Source of the DNA: Spinacia oleracea
Taxonomy: Eukaryota; Streptophyta; Magnoliopsida; Caryophyllales; Amaranthaceae
Length of the DNA stretch: 64,000 bases
NCBI RefSeq assembly: GCF_020520425.1
Contig: NC_079490.1
Span: forward strand, 4,650,001-4,714,000
Direction: 5' to 3'
Shown: positions 11,587 through 24,231 of the stretch, piece by piece
Numbering within the stretch: position 1 is the first letter of the stretch
Layout of the letters: each line of letters opens with the position of its first letter
Position numbers and translations under genes: made by a program
Notes under the pieces: generated by a model
Told to the model about the DNA's origin: nothing
Database searches by the model: none
Seen by the model: the letters and a program-made list of their open reading frames with translations, nothing else

Positions 11587-12618
11587 TTACATCCCTAACC
11601 TGCACTTCGGTTATTTAATGTTAATATTATGTTGTTACTCTATTTTGAGTTACTCCATACTTTTCATACTATTTTAGTATGTTAATATTATGTTATTACT
11701 CTATTTTGAGTTACTCCATACTTTTTATACTATTCGGGGGTTACTTAACATAATATTTAGGATTACTAATTAGATTTTCGTGGCAACTGTTACATTATTT
11801 TGGTTTACTTTTGATATTATTAGGGAGTTACATAACATTTTAGTGTTACTACTTATATTATCGTATGTTAATATTAGGCCCTGTTCTGTTCTCCTTATTC
11901 CCACTTATTTCAGAAAAAATAAGTTCATACAAGTTTATATAAGATAAGTTCAGGAAAAATAAGGGTTGACCAAGTACAACTTATAACTAAAATAAATTTT
12001 AATAAGCTCAGTTAAGTTCAGATAAGATAAGTTCAGAAGAAATAAGTGAAAATCAGGTGAATAGAATGCATCATTAATATTAAGTGTTACTTTTACTTCG
12101 GTTTGAGTTACTTTTTATATTTATCGGAAGTTACTTAACATAATATTTAGAGCTACTAGCTAGTCAGTTTATCGTGCCTACTGTTACTTTATTTAGGGTT
12201 ATTTGTGATATTATTCATGAGTTACTTAACATAATAATTAAAGTCACTAATTATATTATCGTAGGTTACTGTTAATATAAAGTTGGATTAATTACTTAAT
12301 TATCAAATTATTTTGGGTTATTGATTACACAATAAAGAGTTACCAAAATAATTAACAATATATCAAGAGTTACTGAAATTGTCTTATAAATTAAAAATAT
12401 TAATTATCATACTTCGCATAAATCTAGGATTACTTATTGTATGATTGCAGAGTTACTTAACATTATGTTTGGGGTTACTATATCAAGTATTACAACTAGT
12501 TGTCAAAAAAAGAATGACAATATTACAAAAATTGTAATCAAACATAGAATAAAAAATACGAAGTAAGTGGGAAATATATTGACTAGCTGATCCCGCGACC
12601 AAGTGAAGGCAGCGAGAA
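11587..12618. repeat. GTTACT-rich low-complexity region with a MITE
   Basis: Dominated by short words such as GGTTACTT, GAGTTACTT and TTAACATAATATTT; 11625-11735 contains a 64-bp tandem duplication. An element of about 198 bp (11876-12073) starts GGCCCTGTTCTGTTC, ends GAATAGAATGCATCA, and has TTAATATTA at 11867-11875 and 12074-12082. Its ends are weakly inverted and its class (hAT or Mutator MITE) is uncertain. Confidence 0.6.
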
Positions 12619-13124
12619 TCACCACTCATCCAACCACCATTTCTCTCTCGTGTAAAATGCATTTACCAAAGAGTCAACCATTTTATAATGATCAACATGA
12701 TCGATATAATCAAAATTACTTTCCAAAACACTCTTTGGTATATATTTCCGACACTTTGTACACGTAAGGGGGGGAATCTTTGGAAATGAACTTTTCCATT
12801 CCATTCTCAAATGGTAATTTTAAAGCTATTTTTAGATTTAAAAGAGTCGTTATAAAATATTATAAGATAAACAAATTTGAATGCCTGAACCTGAACATTT
12901 TGCTCAACTCAAAGATTGGTTTAACATTCCTTATTAGAAAGTAATATGCACAAGTTCATTAATATAGGATAATGATAGAAAGAATGATATCTATATATTC
13001 GTTTGTACCAAAATTCCGTAGGTACCCAAAAAAAAAACATGCAATAATTAGATCAAATGTAACCCTTTAATGATTCCAGGGTATTTCCAAAGAAAGGTGT
13101 GATTACACATATGAATGAGATTTT
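12619..13124. other. No confident gene; one small minus-strand frame
   Basis: A 63-codon frame on the minus strand (12619-12810) contains a CTKC pair and an aromatic-rich C-terminus (EKWWLDEW). It does not resemble a family I know and has no visible splice partners, so it may be a transposon or gene fragment. The remainder is AT-rich. Confidence 0.3.
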
Positions 13125-13306
13125 TTTTTCTTTTTTTTTTTGTGTTAGCACCCGGTTCACCCTTATAGTTAATCCGGATTCGTGGCGAGTTATGGTTGAT
13201 AGGTTCCAGTCCCCTCTCAATTGTTGTTGCGGAGGATCAAGCACGGATTCTCCGGTTCTCCGTACCAAATTCAGCCCCATAACCACTGAACCAACAAACA
13301 ATTGGT
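13125..13306 (-). mobile_element. tRNA-derived SINE, minus copy
   Basis: On the minus strand it begins ACCAATTGTTTGTTGGTTCAGTG, carries a pol III promoter-like head (GGTTCAGTGG, then a B-box-like GCTTGATCCTCC), then GGGGACTGGAACCTATC, and ends GGGTGCTAACAC plus an A-rich tail. The flanks share TGAGATTTT (13116-13124 and 13307-13315). It is the same family as 15663-15830. The overlapping frames on both strands are not genes. Confidence 0.88.
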
Positions 13307-13810
13307 TGAGATTTTCTATTTATAAGCTCTTTTGTCCCTAGCCCTAGAACATTCTACCTTTCGAACATTTTACAACATACTTACAAAAAACGTTCTAACA
13401 CTATTTTTAGATATTTCCTACTCCGTACTTTAGAATGTTCCTCTCTCTCAATGAACCTATACAAACAAGGAAGTAGACTTCTACATAATTCTACCTCCGT
13501 TCCGCAATAAATGCATCGTTTCTTATTTGGACATTATTCATCAACCAACTTTGACAGTTATTGTTTTACATTATGTAAGAATAAACATAGTCAAATGAGA
13601 TCTTGTTAAATTCGTATCAATGCGAGTATTCCAAATATCAAGTTTTTATAATTTTTATTTACACGCAATTAGAGATATTAATGTTCATTGAAGCATAGTG
13701 AAATAAAAAAAAAAATGAAGCAAGTATTGTGAAAGGAGGTATTATGTACAAGAACGTTATACACTCATCCCATCAAGAACCTTCCATTACAAGCCATAAT
13801 GCCGAAGACC

Positions 13811-15278
13811 GCAAATTTTTGGCTATACCCGTGTATAGCCAAAGCTGGTTGTACCCGGGTATAGCCAAAGCTGGTTGTACCCCTATCCAGAACGATGTCG
13901 TTTTGTGTTGTTTAAAATGAACATTAATATACTGGTACAAAAATGAACATTTACTATTCCGGAAATGAACATTTATTTATTTATTTGGAATGAACATTTA
14001 CTATTTTGAAAATGAACATTTATTTATTTATTTGGAAATAAACTACAAAAATGAACATTTACTATTTCGGAAATGAACATTTATTTATTTATTTGGAATG
14101 AACATTTACTATTTTGGAAATGAACATCTATTTATTTATTTGGAAATAAACAATATAGGCGCTTGTATAAACATAAAAAGACCAATGAAGTGAACAATTT
14201 CATTATGAACATTAACCATATATTTATTGTGAACAAACAAATAAACAAGAAAAAACAAATAATTCAACAAAAAAGAACAAACAATATAAAAAAGAACATA
14301 AAATTTCAGAAAAAAGAACAACCAATACAACATTTATGAACACTTTTATGATGAATTTTAAAGCCAACATGAAAGAACAAACAATACAACAAGAAAGAAC
14401 AAATACTGGTACAAAAATGAACATTTACTATTTCGGAAATGAACATTTATTTATTTATTTGGAATGAACATTTACTATTTTGGAAATGAACATTTATTTA
14501 TTTATTTGGAAATAAACTACAAAAATGAACATTTACTATTTCGGAAATGAACATTTATTTATTTATTTGGAATGAACATTTACTATTTTGGAAATGAACA
14601 TTTATTTGGAAATAAACAATATAGGCGCTTGTAAAAACATAAAAGACCAATGAAGTGAACAATTTCATTATGAACATTAACCATATATTTATTGTGAACA
14701 AACAAATAAACAAAAAAGAACAAATAATTCAACAAAAAAGAACAAACAATATAAAAAAGAACGTAAAATTCCAGAAAAAAGAACAAACAATACAACAATT
14801 ATGAACAATTTTATGATGAATTTTAAAGCCAACATGAAAGAACAAACAATACAACAATAACTTTGATGAATGAATTTAAAAAACAACAAGAAAGAACAAA
14901 CAGTACAACAAGAAAGAACAAGCAATACAAAAAGAAAGAATAAAAAGATTAATGAAGAGTTTAATTATGAACATTAACCATATGATTATTATAAACAAAC
15001 AAATAAACAAGAAAGAACAAACAATATAAAAAAAGAACATAAAATTCCAGAAGAAAGAACAAAAAATACAACAATTATGAAAATTTGATGATGAATTTAA
15101 AAAACAACAAGAAAGAACAAACAGTACAACAAGAAAGAACAAACAGTACAATAAGAATGAACAAAGGGTACAATAAAAAAGAACAAACTGTCGACAAGAA
15201 TGAACAAACAATATGAGCGCGTCGTTTTAGGGGGTACAGCCAGAGCTGGCTATACCCGGGTACAGCAGTTAACGATTG
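13811..15278. mobile_element. Mutator-like element with repeat-filled interior
   Basis: Flanked by the direct repeat GCCGAAGACC (13801-13810 and 15279-15288), consistent with a 9-bp Mutator duplication plus one chance base. The termini are imperfect inverted repeats containing TATACCCGGGTATAGCC-type blocks and ending in AACGACG next to the interior. No transposase. The interior has an approximately 470-bp unit duplicated in tandem (about 13930-14403 and 14404-14870) plus a partial third, made of ATGAACATTTACTATTT and AAGAACAAACAAT words. The hydrophobic frames on the minus strand (14136-15290) are translations of this repeat. Confidence 0.75.
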
Positions 15279-15662
15279 GCCGAAGACCACTCAGAGCGTT
15301 CTATAACTATCCGGTGCACCACTAAATATGTTGCTGCACCAGCCCATTGTTTTTGGGCCTCTGACCCAAATTATGGCTATACTATATCTTTATTGGCCCA
15401 AAATATGGTGTGCTCCTTTTAGCCCATTTAAACCCACCAAATGGCTCATTATTATGCTACTGCAACATAAGGGGAAGAACTATTTGATTTGAGAGAAATT
15501 ACCACATAAGAAGTATGTTTTTGTTCATTTGACCAGTTAATATGCGTAGTAGTATACTAACTAGAACTCCAATTACTTCAATAGGTAGACTTTTTTTTTT
15601 TTTTTTAACTAGGTAGACTTATTTTATACTCTGATTTGTATTGATTACAATCACTAAATTAG
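15279..15662. other. Spacer without a gene
   Basis: AT-rich spacer between the Mutator-like element and a SINE; nothing recognisable. Confidence 0.5.
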
Positions 15663-15830
15663 TACCAATTGCTTGTTGGTTCAGTCGTGATTGGGGCTGA
15701 ACTTGGTAGGGAGAACTCGTGTTCGATTCCCCGCAACAACAATTGGGAGGGGACTGGAACCTATCCACCCAGAACTCGCCCCGAATCCGGATTAGCCCTA
15801 AGGGTAAACCGGGTGCTAACACCAAAAAAA
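15663..15830 (+). mobile_element. tRNA-derived SINE, plus copy, with 16-bp TSD
   Basis: 168-bp element with head TTGGTTCAGTCGTGATTG, B-box GTTCGATTCCCC, body GGGGACTGGAACCTATCC and terminus GGGTGCTAACACC plus A8. It is bounded by a perfect 16-bp duplication ACAATCACTAAATTAG at 15647-15662 and 15831-15846. This exact duplication marks a young, LINE-mobilised insertion. The second duplication is followed by a long poly(A) run. Confidence 0.95.
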
Positions 15831-16195
15831 ACAATCACTAAATTAGAAAAAAAAAAAAAAAAAAAAAAAAAAGTAGATAAGAATGACCCTATTGAACCAG
15901 CTTCCATCTCAAGTTAATCAGCCTACCAACACAGGCTTACACTTAAGTCACTCTCAAGCATATGTTCACTAATTTTTTAGCATTATCTTCATCAAACCCG
16001 AATACTTGAATAAATTTCACTGCTTAGATTAGGGATAACATACGCATCTCATAGTTCAATTGGATGTATCCCTCTTTATTTACAAAGGATAAAGGAGTAC
16101 AAGTAAATCATACAACCATAGTTATTTCTTTGTGCACATACTTGTAGCTTATGACACATGTGCGAAAATTAGACTTGAGTATATGCAGTTGCACA

Positions 16196-16325
16196 AGCTA
16201 CGAGTGTGGGCGATTGATCAGTTGGTTAGAGCTTTCCTCCCGGTTTCAAGTGATACTGGGATCGATTCTCATCCCCGCCATTATGGCTCATTGCAAAAAA
16301 AAAAAAAAGGAAAAAAAAAAAACCG
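16196..16325 (+). mobile_element. Second-family SINE with poly(A) tail
   Basis: Contains an A-box-like GATCAGTTGGTTAGAGC, a B-box-like GGGATCGATTCTCATCCCC about 45 bp later, and a long A-rich tail (A14-GG-A12). The structure is that of a tRNA-headed SINE unrelated in body to the 13125/15663 family. Target duplications were not resolved. The plus frames at 16132-16404 are by-products. Confidence 0.75.
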
Positions 16326-16694
16326 GTTTACACAGAAAATCATCTGGATAAAGCATAAACAAAGAAAACATTTAGCAATTTTGAATACAAGACAGAGATC
16401 CTAACATCCAACTCTGAATAACTTGCAATAGCAATTTGATATAATGAAGAAATTGGGAGAACTTCTCTTCTTTTTACATGATTCTAAATGTTACACCCCC
16501 AGGAAAGAAGAAAGCTGAGACACTATATATCTAAAAAAAGAAAATTATAAAAGGAAAAGAAAAAGAAAAAGAAATGGTGTAAAGGGTATTCTGATATTTC
16601 TGAATAAAGAGGTGAAAAAAATAATAGAGAAACCAAAAGTGAAATGATGACAATACATGAATGTAGGTTAGCCAACAAATACAAAAAACTTGTT
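16326..16694. other. 3' flank of the GDT1-like gene
   Basis: Expected to contain the 3' UTR and polyadenylation region of the minus-strand gene. No other gene seen. Confidence 0.5.
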
Positions 16695-19600
16695 CTATAG
16701 TGGAGGATAGAAGTATGAAGATAAGGAGAATCCTAAAAAGAGGAAGCCACCAACCGTGGCAACTGTGCGTTGCGATATCCTTGACGCCAACATACTTCCT
16801 CCCACCACCGCCACTGACGTACAGACCATATGCCCCAGTATGGCCCCCACGCATACGCCCAACGCGTTCTTGTGTGTCGCCAGCTGTCGGGATCGAGTAA
16901 ATACATTATTAGAGCGTAAAAGATGCAAGACACGGCTTGAGATCATATTTGTATAAAAGCAAATCCAGATATGGACCATAAAGCAAACCCATTATATTTT
17001 ATGCTTCAGCTTTACTGCTTTTGGTGAGAAGTATAAGATAAAATAGCAAATTTATCTCAAACAAACAACCAGAACCACAAGAACTCAGTCTGTAATCATT
17101 CAGACAGAACACATTTGTTAAGGTTTTCCTCGTGCTTAAAATCAAGGGATTGACAGCACGAAAAGAAAATAACAGGCAACCGTCATTATTAGAAAGGTGA
17201 AGAAAAACATGCAGAATTAAAGAAATGAGGAAGAATTAAAGAATTATTAGAAAATTAAAGCAAAACATGCAGAATTAAAGAAATGAGGAAGAATTAAAGA
17301 ATTAAATTCATCTAAACCGTCATTACTAGCAGTATGTTAATATTCCATTCACTGGAGTAGGTGATATATAGGCCATAGGCACACAGTTGTTGCAGAAAAC
17401 AATGCAAGTCACATTATTATCAAATAGGAGCTCTTGCTTTGCTGTCAGTGGAATTGCTAGGTTTACCAGCTGAAAAAATAGGGTTCAGAGATAGAAGTGC
17501 TTTTAGCGTAAACATTCGAAAGGAAGTTGAACTTACAGCAATTGTAGCAATCTGACTACGATCCCCCCACTCAGCCAAGAAGGTGAGAATAAATGACTGC
17601 AGAAAAGAAAAGAGCAAAAAAGTTAGATGATCCTTGTTGCAATTCATAAACTCTTCTAAAGGTTAATGACATTTTGAAACATCATACTCCCCTGTTCTTG
17701 AATGTTAGTTAGTCCCTTTTGAATTCTAAGACAATCGAATATACATACACTTGTCATATGAATCTCAATTGAATCTAACCCATGTGCATAACAACATAAG
17801 AGAGAAATAACAAGGGGTTAATGGATAAAGGTTTAACTCGGAGTAAACAAGTGACCATTTGAATATTTGTAAGGGTAAAATCGGGATAAATGTTGGACAA
17901 ATAAGGAAAGATTCCGAAAAGGACTAACGAAAAAAACAACTCCACACGGAAAGAGGACTAACATTCAAGAACAGAGGGAATAATTCTCTTAGATAACAAC
18001 AGTTTACATATTAAGCAATTCAGTTCAAAACATACCTCTAAAAATATTGGAGTTAAAAATCTTGTAAAGAAACGGCGTACTGATGTTTTGCCTTGTCCTC
18101 CCTCAAGCTTCTCTTCAACCTAAATAAATAAATAAAATAGACAATGAGCACAAGTAATAGAATAGATACAGAGGTGTTCTAAAACTGTAGGCAAACAGAA
18201 AATGGCTACTTAAAGCGAGAGACAGACAAGCCTCGGGGTTTCCTTGAAAGAGAAAATGTGAAGCCTACTATTAAAGCAGCCCAAACGAGACTTACAATAT
18301 CCACGTGAGTTCTATTTTACAATGGCACGGAAGGAGACAATAATGTTCCAGGCAAGGAGCCATGGATTATCCTTGCTCCCACTATGCCCTGGCTAGGTAA
18401 ACAAATCTCTCGAAACAACATAAAAGAGATTCTCTTTTGAGCATTACAGCTCCAAGAAACTACCATAGAGATGGTATGAACTACATAATTAATGGATCGT
18501 CGCAACAAAATTAAGCAATCGTGTCATTAAGTTATAATGACCAACAGTCCAGCACACATCGTCCTCAGAACAAGGCTACGCTACGGCCAATCTCTTAATG
18601 GAAGAATAGAAATTTCCACACAAGCATGCACTAAACAGTTTACATAACTCAAAGCCCCCCAAAAAAAGTCAATATAAATTGCAAACAAGCACATTGTTCA
18701 TTAAAAGAATCAGATATTCAATGGCATCCCGCGTGGTAATCCCAGAAGAAAGGGAAAAAAATGCAACCAAACAAAAAAGAAGCATCCACATGCAAAAATT
18801 TCTATGAAGTTAAAGAAGAGAGAAGAACAATGGCATACCTCCTCCATCTCCTTCTTCTGGGATGCTTTAGGGTCAGACCTCCAAGCAATGTAAAGCAGAC
18901 GCAAACCAAAAAATAGATAAAGAACTGCATTGAGAGAAGATATACATTAAAATAAAAAAATAAAAAAGAATAATATACACCTATCGGCCAATGGAACCTA
19001 CACCAACAACCAGACTCCCCTCAGACCCACCGACATTGACAGTAAGAATCATATAGGAGTACAAGGTATACCTGTAGCCGCACTGTTTGTATGCTTCCTC
19101 GATATCAAATTCGGAACTATCCTACCAAGTCCAGTGGAGAGAACCTATTGGCAAGATGTGAATTCATTGAGTCTCACCAATCCACAGAACAATATCTTTA
19201 ATATTACAAGTGGATGTGGTTTCAAAGAATTGCATAGAAGAGCAACTAAAGCACAAGAGAAGGCAAAAAATCTTGCTAGCGAAAGAAAAATCTACATAGA
19301 AAACTTACTGTCATCACAACCAAGGCACTCAGGGCACCAGACAAGACAATGGACTTTGGATGACGCATTGCCATTAGAGCTGCTATGATAAACGTCTCAT
19401 CTCCGATCTATGACAAAATCGTCAGCTATTAAGCTCTATATAAGGACATAAAAGATAAATTTAGCAGGGAATTGGATGTGACACTGGATGCGACACTGGC
19501 TGAGAAGATGGAGAGAAATAAAAGTGAAACAGTAACATAAGCTGATGATGATATGTGATGTTCAATCGTCAAAATATTACTCCGTATACCGTATTACAGT

Positions 19601-21939
19601 AATGGCCAAAGAACAAACCTCGCTCACAAGTATCATACATAAACTTGCGAAAAAGGCATCAAAAACTCCTAAACCAGAGTCCAAATTTATGCCCAAATGT
19701 ATGGAATCAGCCTCTTTTCCCAGATGCTCGAGCACAATCTGCAACAATAGTCCATATCTATTAAAAGAAAATCGAAAAAATATAGGAAAAAAGAGAAATG
19801 GCAAGATAATTATTGTAAGATTGAGGAAATAAAACATACTAAGGGAAATGATTAAGAAATCAATACAAGCAAGCCTGATATAACAAATAAGCAAGCCGGA
19901 AAAGTGGGAAAATTAAACTCCTGAGTCTGTAAAATAGAAAAGTGTGATTGGAGAAGATGTCCTCCTCAAATAACCATTTCCATTCACTTTCTTTCACAAG
20001 ATAGCACATTTCCAAGTTTTATCAATTTGAATGTTTAATCTCATTACTGTCACTTCCACAAAGTATTGTCATGGAGTATATATGCATTAGTAGTTTAATA
20101 CCAAAGACATCAAAATTTGCAGTACATGTCGCTGCATGAGATGCAGGCAGCCTACAATATTTTCACCATCCTTGGACGAGGCAAAACACAGATATGACTT
20201 GTTGCCTCTTGGACCAGCTGCCAGTTTGCTACCATAACTGCAAGAACTTTGATATCGCATGAGTTCAAAACCCTCACAAAAGTATAGTGGCTATCACCAT
20301 GGGAGTCTTCTGGTAGAACTTCTCAACAAACTCTCTGTTGTTGCAGCCCCAATGTGCTTGTACTCTATCATTTTTCACGTATTGGCTTCCCCGTGTTTGT
20401 CTTCCAAAGCGATTCCAATGGTAATATCCACTATATATTCTTGCTATACTTTAAACTCAGCAACATAAAAGAAATTGCAATTTCTAACAACGGCAAGTGA
20501 TCCATATCCCCAAGGAAACAGTAAATTATGCATTTGTCCCAGTCATGGATAATAAAAAAAATCTAAAGGCCACACCATTCCATCAAACAACATGCAACAA
20601 CTATTGCGAGGTTATATCTTCAGTACAAAAAGATATATACAACAATTCAAGATAAGTTAGACACCATTCCATGTGTTTGCAAAAAGAAGCACACAAGCTG
20701 ATAAGTCTTAAGTCAGTATCTCCTTTCACTAAATTGCAACTTTGCAAGAACCATTAAGTTGCAAAAGTTCAAAAGCTTGACGATTTAAGGTGGGCCACCA
20801 TTACTGAAATCTGTTTGGAAGAACTTGTTTCAATGAATGCTCATATCATTGCTTCCCTATTGCAGATTTTCCCATAATATCCTACCCTTCACAAGGACAT
20901 AAGGTATGCCCCACCACATATTGCTACTATGATTTGACATAAAGTAATTGCATTATTAGGCAATGACACATGGAAGATGCCAAAATTTTGACATAAGACT
21001 ATTTACTTATTCCTTCATGTGGATGATGAGAAAAACAAAAGGAAAGATACTCCCTTATGAGGAGCATGAATTCCCAAATCAAAACAGTCAGGTCACATCT
21101 TCAAAACTAAACACATTGGTCTAATGAAATTCACATATAAACGATGATTGGCGACAATGTACAAATTATTTTGGGTCTCTTATCCCTGTGCTAAAATGCA
21201 AGAACTTCAATGACACGATTACAGAAGTTCAAAACCGTGTGGCCGTAAGTGATGCAGCCCCCACATAACTCGTCTTTGTCATTGTTACCTCATAGAGCTT
21301 TTCGTGCACTACTCCTTATACGGTATACTTAGTGGCTCAAGGTAAATGAACAATTGTGGTATGCCTTTCACTTGTATGGACATGGCGTATAGACGGTGAA
21401 ATAGTCTACATATTTACTAAATGAACAATTGTTTCTCCCCTAAATCACTGTTAGTGCAACTCAAATACCCGCCATAGCTCTACATAATGTCATAATTAAG
21501 CCTTTTCCCAGTTAGAGCGATGCAATTCGACACTCAACAAGCAATACTAGTATGATCATTGAAGGTTTTAATAAAATAAAGCAATGCATCACATTATCTA
21601 AAAACAACTAAAGAAACACTGCATTTCATATACGAATTCGCATTTCATTCTTTGAAATTACTATATTTGTCCTCTAACCTTACTACGTCGTCCCAAATCC
21701 TTAACTGATCTATCAACCCTCTCATTCTGATCATCATCACCACTTTCCTGCACCATAAGAACGACTTCATCAGATCTCAAATTACCCAAAAAAAACCGAA
21801 ATCGAGAACATTAACAGATCAAGAAGCTATTTACCTGAGCTGAAATAGCAGAAACAAGCAACAACCCAATGAAAAGAATCGAGAGAACAACAAATCGGAC
21901 AGTAACGAAACTATTTCTAGGGTTTAATCGCCAACCCAT
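16695..21939 (-). CDS. GDT1-like (UPF0016) cation transporter, PML3-type, 9 exons
   Basis: Predicted Golgi or secretory-pathway Mn/Ca transporter of the GDT1/TMEM165 family; membership is clear, the compartment is inferred from the PML3-like sequence. Exons on the minus strand: 21939-21835, 21747-21679, 19738-19619, 19407-19309, 19144-19072, 18924-18839, 18119-18036, 17596-17537 and 16883-16695. All junctions are GT-AG and phases agree; the product is 294 residues. Residues 1-35 form a hydrophobic signal/anchor segment, followed by an acidic linker (ESGDDDQNE). The two family signatures are present: E-IGDET, spanning the exon 3/4 junction, and EWGDRSQIATIA. The C-terminus has GGSMLASRISQRTVA and YFYPPL, with about six or seven membrane segments. 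I start at MGWRL; an in-frame upstream ATG at 22092 would add a non-hydrophobic leader and is less likely. Intron 7 holds a Stowaway MITE. Seems intact. Confidence 0.92.
17687..17980. mobile_element. Stowaway-like MITE in GDT1-like intron 7
   Basis: Ends CTCCCCTGTTCTTGAATG and, inverted, TTCCCTCTGTTCTTGAATG, flanked by TA at 17685-17686 and 17981-17982. About 294 bp, inside the intron 17597-18035. Confidence 0.82.
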
Positions 21940-22092
21940 TTTCCCCAAATCTTCAAAAGAAATTGGGGGAAATTTGAAGTGGGAAGAATCAAATCTGAGT
22001 GGATCTGCGTTGAAATTGAAAAGATCCCTGGAATCGTAAGTAAAAAAAGGGGGAAGATTCGGAGAATTAGGGTTTAAAGTGGGGAAAAACAA

Positions 22093-22294
22093 GATCGGAA
22101 GTTAAGACAAAGTGAGATTTGGGGGGCAATAGGATCGAGAATCCTACACTCCTACCATTAAACAAAATGGTTAGGAGAGAGAAAATTATGATTAAGCCAT
22201 GGCCGACATTTCAATTAGCATGGCGCGTGTCCTCCCCACTTCACTCGACAGTCGTCACAAGATTTGTCAACTGATGTCTGATGAGTGATGAATA
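22093..22294. promoter_or_regulatory. Presumed promoter of the GDT1-like gene
   Basis: Lies upstream of the minus-strand gene and before the next repeat. No confident TATA box was identified; the assignment rests on position only. Confidence 0.35.
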
Positions 22295-23003
22295 CGCTGC
22301 AAACGAGCCGAGCCGAGCCGAGCCAAGTCAAATCGAGTGTTATCTTGTTCAAGTCAAGTTTGATAAAGATTTTTTTACTATTCGAGCTTGTCTCGAAATT
22401 AATCAAGCTTTTTGCAAAAAAAAATTCAAGCTTTGTTCGCTGAGCATTATGATGTCTTGAGCTCGGCTCGAGCTCGCTCGTTTAACTTGACCTTGAACCC
22501 GAGTTCGAGCTCGAGCTAAACAAACTTTATTCGAGCTTTGAGAAATCGTCAAACTTATTTAAATCATATAATCAAGCAAAAACTTTACAAAATAGATGTA
22601 TGAATAGAATATTCTATGGGTATTGTACTTTTTTTTAAAAAAGTGTATGGGTAGTGTACTTAGTACATGATATATTCGTTTCCGTTTTATACATTTCTTG
22701 AGTCTTGACATCTGAGGGTCATATTTTTTTAAACAAAACTTATATTTTATTCCATTAAATTATTGTTTCGAGTTTGAGCAAGTTATAAACGGGCATATAA
22801 ACAAGCTTATAAACGAATACTTAATGAGCTATAAACGAGTGCTCGTGAACATTAACGAGACGAACGTAATTTGTTCGAGCTTGGCTCGTTCACTTATCGA
22901 GCCTAGAATTTTTGTTCAAACACGTACATTATTAATAAACAAGATTTGACCGAGCTTGTTCGTGAGTTGTTAGTGAACGTATCGACTCATTTGCAACCCT
23001 AAC
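22295..23003. mobile_element. hAT-like non-autonomous element, GAGCTCG-rich
   Basis: Left end GCTGCAAACGAGCCGAGCC and right end ...GACTCATTTGCAACCCTAAC are degenerate inverted repeats. The interior is full of CGAGCTCGAGC, AAACGAGC and GCTCGTTCAC words, typical of widespread plant hAT-type repeats. No 8-bp duplication could be fixed and no transposase is present. Confidence 0.55.
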
Positions 23004-23557
23004 TGCTATATTGTTTGTAGTTTTATCTTTTGATAACCCTTGTTTTGTATAAGATGCATCTATTTTCATTTGTACCATACTAAACAGTTGTTATAGTTAA
23101 ATATATTGCTACCTCAAAAAAAAATATGAGTAATAATAATTATGTTTTTCAGTAATTAATTAATGGATATATATTTAATTTTCTAGCTAATATTTAACCG
23201 TTAATGTAATTAACAACTTTCAATGATTTTTCCAAACACTCATACTTGGACCGCTATTTCGACAGCTAAACGCCACCCGCTACTCTTAACAGCAACCCGC
23301 TACCCCAACCGCTAAAGCTACCCGTTATTGCTAGTTTGTCGGTCAGAGCTTACGTTGTTTTAAAAAATAAGTTTAATGATAGTGGTTTGGGTAAAAAAAA
23401 ATCTTTCTACATTATTGTAGCATGAAGAGCATTTGATCCTTGCATTGCTAAATGGTCCAGAAATGACAAGAATATATTCACTAAGTAGACAAGAATATAT
23501 TCACGTACTAAATAGACACATGCGCTAAAAATGAGAAAAATGGTTCGATTTCCAATC

Positions 23558-23568
23558 CTATAAATTTA
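23558..23568 (+). promoter_or_regulatory. TATA box upstream of the cystatin fragment
   Basis: CTATAAATTTA lies about 190 bp before the cystatin-coding exon, followed by a CA-rich, leader-like stretch. Confidence 0.5.
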
Positions 23569-23749
23569 GAGGGTTTCTCAACACATTATCACAAATACAA
23601 TACAAATATACACACAATTTCATACGTTTTAATTTCACTCGTAATTAACAACGTAACACTTACTTCGTATTTCTTTATTCATATGTCGTGAGTTTTTGTT
23701 TTGTTAACAATATTAGTTAATGATTAATTGTGTATTATATAATTTGTAG

Positions 23750-23980
23750 GGGCAAAGCCTGAAGTTTGTAAGGGCTTTGGATGCAAAAACACAAGTGGTT
23801 AATGGTATGAACTACTATATTGTTCTGGAGGCAACGTCTGACGGACTTCCATCTCCCGACCCTTACTTGAGGAACAACTTTTCTGTGAAAGTTTATGAAC
23901 AAGACCGTACCGATACCTTGGAGCTTCTCGAGTTTAAGCCGTTGTTGCAAGAGAATGCACGTATCGCAGTTGCTAATTAA
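23750..23980 (+). pseudogene. Phytocystatin, second exon only (5'-truncated)
   Basis: Reading GQSLKFVRALDAKTQVVNG from 23750 gives 76 codons to the stop. Cystatins inhibit papain-like cysteine proteases. The central inhibitory loop QxVxG is present as QVVNG, preceded by the helix end LKFVRALDAK and followed by YYIVLEAT and a LLEFKPL C-terminus. It is preceded by TTTGTAG, a good splice acceptor. What is missing is exon 1, with the N-terminal glycines and the LARFAV-type helix signature: nothing like it occurs between the TATA box and the acceptor. A possible mini-exon ATGTC before GTGAGT leads directly to a stop. Either exon 1 is lost (a pseudogene) or it lies further upstream, beyond what I recognise. 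Confidence 0.75.
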
Positions 23981-24231
23981 CTAAATTAATTATCATCATC
24001 TTCAACAACCACACTCAATGACTCAACACTCCATTTCTGATCAAATGAATAATTAAGCACCTGTTTTCGGTGTGCTTAATTAGTTACTATAATATGAATT
24101 ATGTATGAACTATAATATTACTGCTTTTCTTACAAGTCTTGCTTAGCATGAGTCTTGAGCTGAGTATGTATGACTTGGTTTTATGTACTCTTATTATTAC
24201 CTAAATAAAACTCTCACTGACGGTTGTTTTG

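Noticed and set aside
14136-15290. Series of hydrophobic Cys/Phe-rich frames on the minus strand, looking like small membrane proteins
   Set aside because: They are overlapping translations of the tandem GAACAAACAA repeat inside the Mutator-like element; the same peptide recurs in each unit and shifts between frames.
16200-16290. A tRNA gene in the A-box/B-box segment
   Set aside because: No cloverleaf can be drawn, and a long poly(A) tail follows: it is a SINE.
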